A DNA stretch of 20,000 bases, from assembly GCA_018398765.1 (NCBI GenBank), contig JAHBMJ010000017.1, positions 8,514-28,513 of the forward strand, in the 5' to 3' direction. This stretch comes from Chromera velia. Lineage: Eukaryota; Sar; Chromeraceae. This document shows positions 15,559 to 20,000 of the stretch, piece after piece. Each line of letters starts with the position of its first letter. Position 1 is the first letter of the stretch. Below the pieces are notes generated by a model. It saw only the letters and a program-made list of their open reading frames with translations. It was not told the DNA's origin and ran no database searches. Both the position numbers and the translations under genes were made by a program.

Positions 15559-16074
15559 CCTGCAATAACCGACAGTTTTAGCAGTAGGCTGCAATTAAAC
15601 TTAGATTAAAGAGTCACGGTTTTGGCAGTGATTTATCTATAGTATCAGATGTAGAGTAAACTGATATAAATATGTGCGTTCACCGTTCGCTCACCTAGGC
15701 GGTCACTGACAGATACACGTTTTTTTCAATCAATCAATCAGATTAAGTAATTATTATAATTTATTGACATAAACTAATATAAATTAATCTAAACTGAGAT
15801 AAACAGGCCTAATCATATTAATTTTCTTTAAAAGGGCGCAGGTTGAACTACAAGTTCATGAGAAATCAACTTCCAAAATTTACTAGAAAATTTAAGAATT
15901 TAGACGTCTAAATTTCAATATTTAGATATTTAGCTAAATTCCTCTAAATTTCTGTTTAAATTCCTAATTAAATTCCTCTGAATTCCTGTATAAATTTTCT
16001 GGTCCTTTCAGGGTTGCTTCAAAGTTCTAATAAGTTCTAATTAATTAAATTTATATAAATTCTAATGTTATTGA
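15559..16074. other. AT-rich non-coding stretch with AAATTCCT and AGTTCTAA words
   Basis: AT-rich sequence with degenerate internal repetition: AAATTCCT-like words at about 15930-16000 and AAGTTCTAA at about 16021-16090. No gene was seen. Confidence 0.5.
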
Positions 16075-16845
16075 AAGCTTCAAAGTTCTAATAAAAAATG
16101 TAATGCAGCTACTACTAACGCTGTCGTTTTATATCAGGATATGTATGGATAGACGTACAGCCACTACAGCATTTACTATAGCAGTTACAAGTATTTGTTG
16201 ACAGACTGTTATGACTTTGTTACTATAATACTCAGAGTCTATCAACAGGGTATCGATACTCATGTAAGAACCACAGTGTTCTATACAAAGCTGAGGTGGT
16301 TTTCGAACAGCTAGTGGTTCCAGTTAAGAAAAAGCTGGTTTGATGTTCCATGCAGTACCCACATAACAATTCCTATTGACTATAAGCCAGAGTTGGACGG
16401 TGGTCACACGGTCATTGTCAGAGTCAATGTCGGTATGCCAGTGGTTATGGTTATAAATGTAGACGTGGTTGGCGGGGGCTGGGTTACCATCATGAAGACG
16501 GTTTTAGTGACCGTTTCTGTCTCCGTGACAATGACCATGGCAGCGGCTTTGGGACTTTTGGTTGGCGTTGGTTTTAGCTTGGTGTCCTTATCAGCACCTC
16601 CAAGGATGTTACCTGAGCAATCAAAGAAAATAAATCAACAGCTTTCACCTGCGGTCCATACACCAGCTCAGATCGAACCAACTCAGAGCGACTCAGAGCG
16701 GGGTGCCAAACTTGACAAGAATGGACAAAGTTCGACAAACTCCCATTGCAGACTGTTCTTCCAGCTAGAAAGCATCCTTTCTGAAGAAAATAAGGTACTA
16801 CAAGCTACAAGTGGCCCTGAATGGTACATAGTGTCGGTTTTCTGA
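16075..16845 (+). CDS. Plus-strand frame open apart from two TAG codons; uncertain gene
   Basis: A frame of 257 codons has no TAA or TGA until TGA at 16843-16845, although its first third is AT-rich. It is crossed by TAG at 16150-16152 and 16312-16314. An ATG lies at 16141 and, with no TAG downstream, another at 16435. The part before 16393 reads HYSIYYSSYKYLLTDCYDF and THVRTTVFYTKLRWFSNS. A hydrophobic, Val/Thr-rich stretch (TIMKTVLVTVSVSVTMTMAA and following) could be a membrane segment, then a hydrophilic tail. No family is recognised. The opposite strand offers a competing Thr-rich reading over 16404-16612, and at most one of the two is likely to be real there. Confidence 0.25.
16404..16612 (-). 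CDS. Competing reading: Thr/Pro-rich last exon on the minus strand
   Basis: A strong 3' splice-site-like sequence (T-rich tract, then GCTCAG) ends at 16613 on the minus strand. The following frame reads GGADKDTKLKPTPTKSPK, then TETETVTKTV, TQPPPTTSTF and TTGIPTLTLTMTV, stopping at TGA (16404-16406). Thr/Pro-rich, low-charge tracts of this type are common in glycosylated surface or mucin-like proteins. Upstream exons were not identified; joining across a 36-nt intron-like segment (GTGAAAG...CTCAG) meets a stop in the needed phase. The protein is not recognised. Confidence 0.3.
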
Positions 16846-17379
16846 AAACGTATCATAATGACCATCATTGTTAGTGCCTTTACTTAAGTGTTTCAAATAG
16901 TTTCAAACTATATTTAGCTCCAGTGTTTTTATTCTGCAGATCGATAAAAACAAAATCAAACTCATCAGATTTTTTTTATGATTTTACTATTCAGTTAAAA
17001 AACTAAGACCATAAACAAACTGAAGTACAAACGCTAAAAAATTGGTTAATAGTATTCTTTTTTAAAGAATGATCGATGATTTATTAGTATGGTATACTAC
17101 TAATTAAAAAAGTGTTTTCAAAAAATATATAGTAAAACAAAATAAAACACACTCCTCGAATTAAGGTTCTGTTCTACAAAACAATGCTTTAAGTTGATCT
17201 CTAATATTTTTTTGATCATAAAAAAATTTTGAAAGAAGAAGATAAGGTCCCCCACCTTCCTTTTCCGAGAGAAGAAGAGAAGAAGCTTCTAGAGAAGGTG
17301 GAAAGAAGAGAAAGAAAAAAGAAGAGAAATAGAGAATCGTCGCTCCGTCTCCTTCTTACCAGCCTGTTTTTTTGCTTTT
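16846..17379. other. AT-rich non-coding sequence
   Basis: AT-rich with A and T runs, then a GAAGA-rich patch at about 17230-17330. No gene or clear repeat unit was seen. Confidence 0.5.
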
Positions 17380-17705
17380 AGCACCGTGACGTTCGTCTGC
17401 ATTCTGTTTCCCCGTCTTTTTTTTGTCTGCTTGCTGCTTTTCTTTGGGCACGCTCGTCTGAATTTCGTCTGCCCGTCTCCTGCTTGCCTACTTATTTTTT
17501 TTCTTCCATCACGTCCGCCTACATTCTCAGACTGTCTGCCTGTCTCCTTGCTGCATGTTTGTTCTTTTCTTTTTAGCACGCTTGCCCCAGTTCTGTCAGC
17601 CTGCATTATGCCTGCCCGTCTCCTTTCCTCCAGGACATTGGGCCGCATTTTATCTGACCGCCTCGTTCTTATGCGCATGCATCTTTCCTTCCAGCATGTC
17701 ATCCT
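17380..17705. repeat. Diverged minisatellite, unit about 63 bp
   Basis: Related words start near 17382, 17449, 17511, 17577, 17633 and 17693 (CACG or CATG, then a CGTCTGCATT-like word and GCCTGTCTCCTTGC), with spacings of 56-67 nt. The unit alternates a CTG/CCG-rich half with a T-rich half. The minus-strand Lys/Arg-rich frame across it is a by-product. Confidence 0.6.
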
Positions 17706-17708
17706 GCA

Positions 17709-17740
<32 letters not shown>

Positions 17741-18060
17741 AGGATGCCTAACCCCAGTTGGAGCGCTAAGCTCCCGGGTGGCACATACATGTATGGTTGT
17801 TGTTTCAAATTGTTAAGTCGCCGGTAGAGTTGATAAGTTAATCACTTTCTAGAATGGGGAGACAGGCATCAAAGAGACAGACCGGATGCGAGCGTAGAAG
17901 CGATCGAATGACATTATAGATAAAGAGTTCAGATGTACTTGCACTGGGGAGTGGACAGTTACAATCATTTGAATTAATGAATTCCAGCTCAGCCAGGCAG
18001 TACAGGAATTTATATATAATATAGCATAACATAGCTCAGAGAATGGCATCTAGCCTGACA
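17709..18060 (-). mobile_element. 3' end of a second non-LTR retrotransposon copy with (TTAG)8 tail
   Basis: (TTAG)8 at 17709-17740, read on the minus strand as (CTAA)8, is the simple-repeat tail. Beside it 17758-17800 matches the 3' end of the 1304-3559 element (ctcccgggtggcacatacat against ctcctgggtggcgcatacat). Further in, short related words persist (GAGACAGACCGGATGCGAG against GGAGACGGATGCAAAGG). No reverse-transcriptase frame follows, so this copy is strongly 5'-truncated or diverged. The inner limit is not defined. Confidence 0.6.
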
Positions 18061-18895
18061 TTCGTTGAATTCTAGTTTGACCTAGCCATTTACAGGACCG
18101 TTGTATCATATTTCAAGAAAAATCAACAACTTAATGTGAAGGAAGAACTAATTAATAAAAATTTTGCACATAGAAACTTCTATTAAGGATTCAAAAGCTA
18201 GACAAACCTAGAGATAAGCACAACTGAAAACGTTTGATCATTTTTAAAAAATGTTATACCATGCATAAAAAATATAATTAAACTGCAGCGTTATCTATTA
18301 TTAATTCGAATATACTGCTAATTTTCTTTGCATTTACTTACATTTTCATAAAAAGTTGGTATGCCCCCTACCAAGCTGAATCTTCAAGAGAATCCAGAAG
18401 GAGAACATACGGTACTCTTTCGACAAGCCAACTTCTATACATGTACGCTGCTGTTTATACGTTGCTGCCAGTGCACAGTGACCATATATACTTCCTGCAG
18501 ATATGGTGGGTTCAATTTTTGTTGGATCTAGCTTTTCGAAATCCTTCAACAATCAAGATTTTTAGCAAGATTTCCAGCAGTTCTCCGAGCTTTGCAAACT
18601 CCCACACCATACTTCCATATGCGTTCCTTTTTTCTCTGCACTTGTGGCATGTAGACTGACTGTACGAATCTTTTATGGATCATATGCACATGTTCACCTG
18701 AGTTCTTTCCTTCTATGCAGTCATGCATCAAGCGAGCAGTCTGAGGACCATCTTAGTCATGCATCAAGCGATCGAATGACATTATGTATTTCCATCACTT
18801 TTTGGCCGGCTTGCTTCTATATTTCCAGCACGCCCAGCTCAATTTTGTCAGCAAAAAGAAAGAAAGGGAAAGAAAAGAAAGACAGAACAAAGAGA
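18061..18895. other. Unassigned sequence with short local repeats
   Basis: AT-rich to mixed. TCATGCATCAAGCGA occurs twice (18720-18734 and 18757-18771). The 20-nt word AAGCGATCGAATGACATTAT (18766-18785) also occurs at 17898-17917 in the retrotransposon 3' fragment. No gene was recognised. Confidence 0.45.
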
Positions 18896-18896
18896 T

Positions 18897-18898
<2 letters not shown>

Positions 18899-18946
<48 letters not shown>

Positions 18947-18986
18947 GAGACAGAGACAGAGACAGAGACAGAGACAGAGACAGAGG
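18899..18986. repeat. (GA)n followed by (GACAGA)n microsatellite
   Basis: About 21 GA units to 18942, then AACAGAGACAGA-type hexamers to about 18986. Frames through it are artefacts. Confidence 0.95.
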
Positions 18987-20000
18987 GGAGAGAGAGACCC
19001 CTTCTCTTTCTCCTACCTTCTGTCCCAGTGGCATACGGTAGCACGTCTAATGGATCTTTGTTTGCGAAATCAAGAGCAATGAGATGATGGTCGTTGATCT
19101 TCAAACAGATGAACTCAACGTAGTAAACGTACTTTAAAGATTGAAACATAATAAATGAAACTATAGTAAACGTTAAGGAGTCATTAGGAGTCATTTGTTG
19201 ATTAAGTCTTAAAAGTTTGCATTGAGGTTTTTTTAATAATAACAAGTTATAAAATTTGTTTATAAATTAGTTTAGGCCGACCTATAAATTTCAGATCTAT
19301 TATAAACTTTTTTTCGGCTTTTCATATAAAAAATACAAAAAATAGTTAAGAACATATAAGGAAATTAACTATGTTATGGATTTAATTAAACTTTCTTAAA
19401 TTTAGTTTTCATTCTACAGTATTTTTTAGAAAACACATTAAATCATATATATGTCTAGATTATCCGGGAACTTATTCCCCCCCTGACTGCATGTGAGTGC
19501 ACTTTTCTACGTGGCTTCAATCCACTTCAAGCAGCCATAGACAGAGAAAAAATGACAGACAGAGGTTGGAAATAATAAGAAAAAAAAAAATAGCAAGGAG
19601 TTTGTTTTTGCTTTTTAAGTACCACGTGAGTAACTGTTCAAAGGTCTGTTTGTCTTCTGCCCCTTTGATACAGTGGCTCGCAGTCTCAGCCTTCCTCTGT
19701 TCTCTGGTTCTTACCTTGAATACTGCACTTATCTGCACTCCTTGCCACTTCTCAGTCTGATAGAGACGCGTTCCTCTGAATTACTTTTTCGGTTTCGCTT
19801 TTTGTCTTTGTCTCCCTTCTTAGTCGCTTCCCCTGCCACCGCAAGTCCGTTCTGATGCAGGGGGACCTTAACCGTGGTTGCATACAGGCTCGGTAGAGCC
19901 ACCCTCCGTTTCCATTTCCATTCCCGTTTTCGTTAGGCCTTGATCCTTGCAAATGTCCCAGTGGGGCCTAAGTCAAAAGATTAGATTTATACAGGAAATA
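18987..20000. other. No gene recognised
   Basis: Mixed and AT-rich sequence. A decayed hexamer run near 19905-19935 (CCGTTTCCATTTCCATTCCC) is the only repetitive feature noticed. Short frames on both strands resemble nothing known. Confidence 0.45.

Noticed and set aside
17289-17702. Basic minus-strand protein of 137 codons
   Set aside because: It follows the diverged 63-bp repeat and has repeat-driven Lys/Arg composition.
17709-17740. Telomeric repeat
   Set aside because: Only eight TTAG units, internal and beside a retrotransposon 3' box; a retrotransposon tail explains it better.

Overview
The window looks like a repeat-rich stretch of a eukaryotic nuclear genome, most likely from a protist or alga. 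One spliced gene is clear: canonical GT-AG introns, pyrimidine-rich 3' splice sites and several intron phases. Around it lie DNA transposon remnants, a non-LTR retrotransposon, minisatellites and long microsatellites. No bacterial operon, rRNA, tRNA or CRISPR was seen. The lineage cannot be named from the sequence alone.

Layout. 2-740: remnant of a Tc1/mariner-type transposase. 925-1301: short element with perfect 17-bp terminal inverted repeats and TA target sites. 1304-3559 (minus): 5'-truncated non-LTR retrotransposon with a nearly complete reverse transcriptase. 3802-7130: large inverted repeat with two ~0.92-kb arms; the right arm is split by a ~947-bp insertion with a 9-bp target-site duplication. 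7322-7490: 33-bp minisatellite beside a minus-strand reading frame of unknown function. 8003-11799 (plus): six exons encoding the C-terminal half of a MATE-family transporter. About 12.50-15.56 kb: region bounded by inverted ends rich in GATATTT words, holding a ~145-bp tandem array, two long CTTC arrays and a short exon-like piece. 15.56-17.3 kb: AT-rich, with one ambiguous coding region. 17.38-18.06 kb: ~63-bp minisatellite and a second retrotransposon 3' end with a (TTAG)8 tail. The rest is mostly unrecognised sequence with GA-type microsatellites.

Two observations stand out. First, the in-frame stop codons that interrupt recognisable proteins are all TAG: two in the transposase, four in the reverse transcriptase, one in the MATE gene. 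The same frames end at TGA or TAA. This is what a nucleus with UAG reassigned to a sense codon would look like, although decay remains possible for the mobile elements. Second, two introns of the MATE gene each carry a short foldback element of one family. Each copy is flanked by a 45-53 bp direct duplication that includes a splice site, one an acceptor and one a donor.

The N-terminal half of the MATE protein is not visible. It may lie upstream of the window beyond a very large, transposon-filled intron, or it may be lost.
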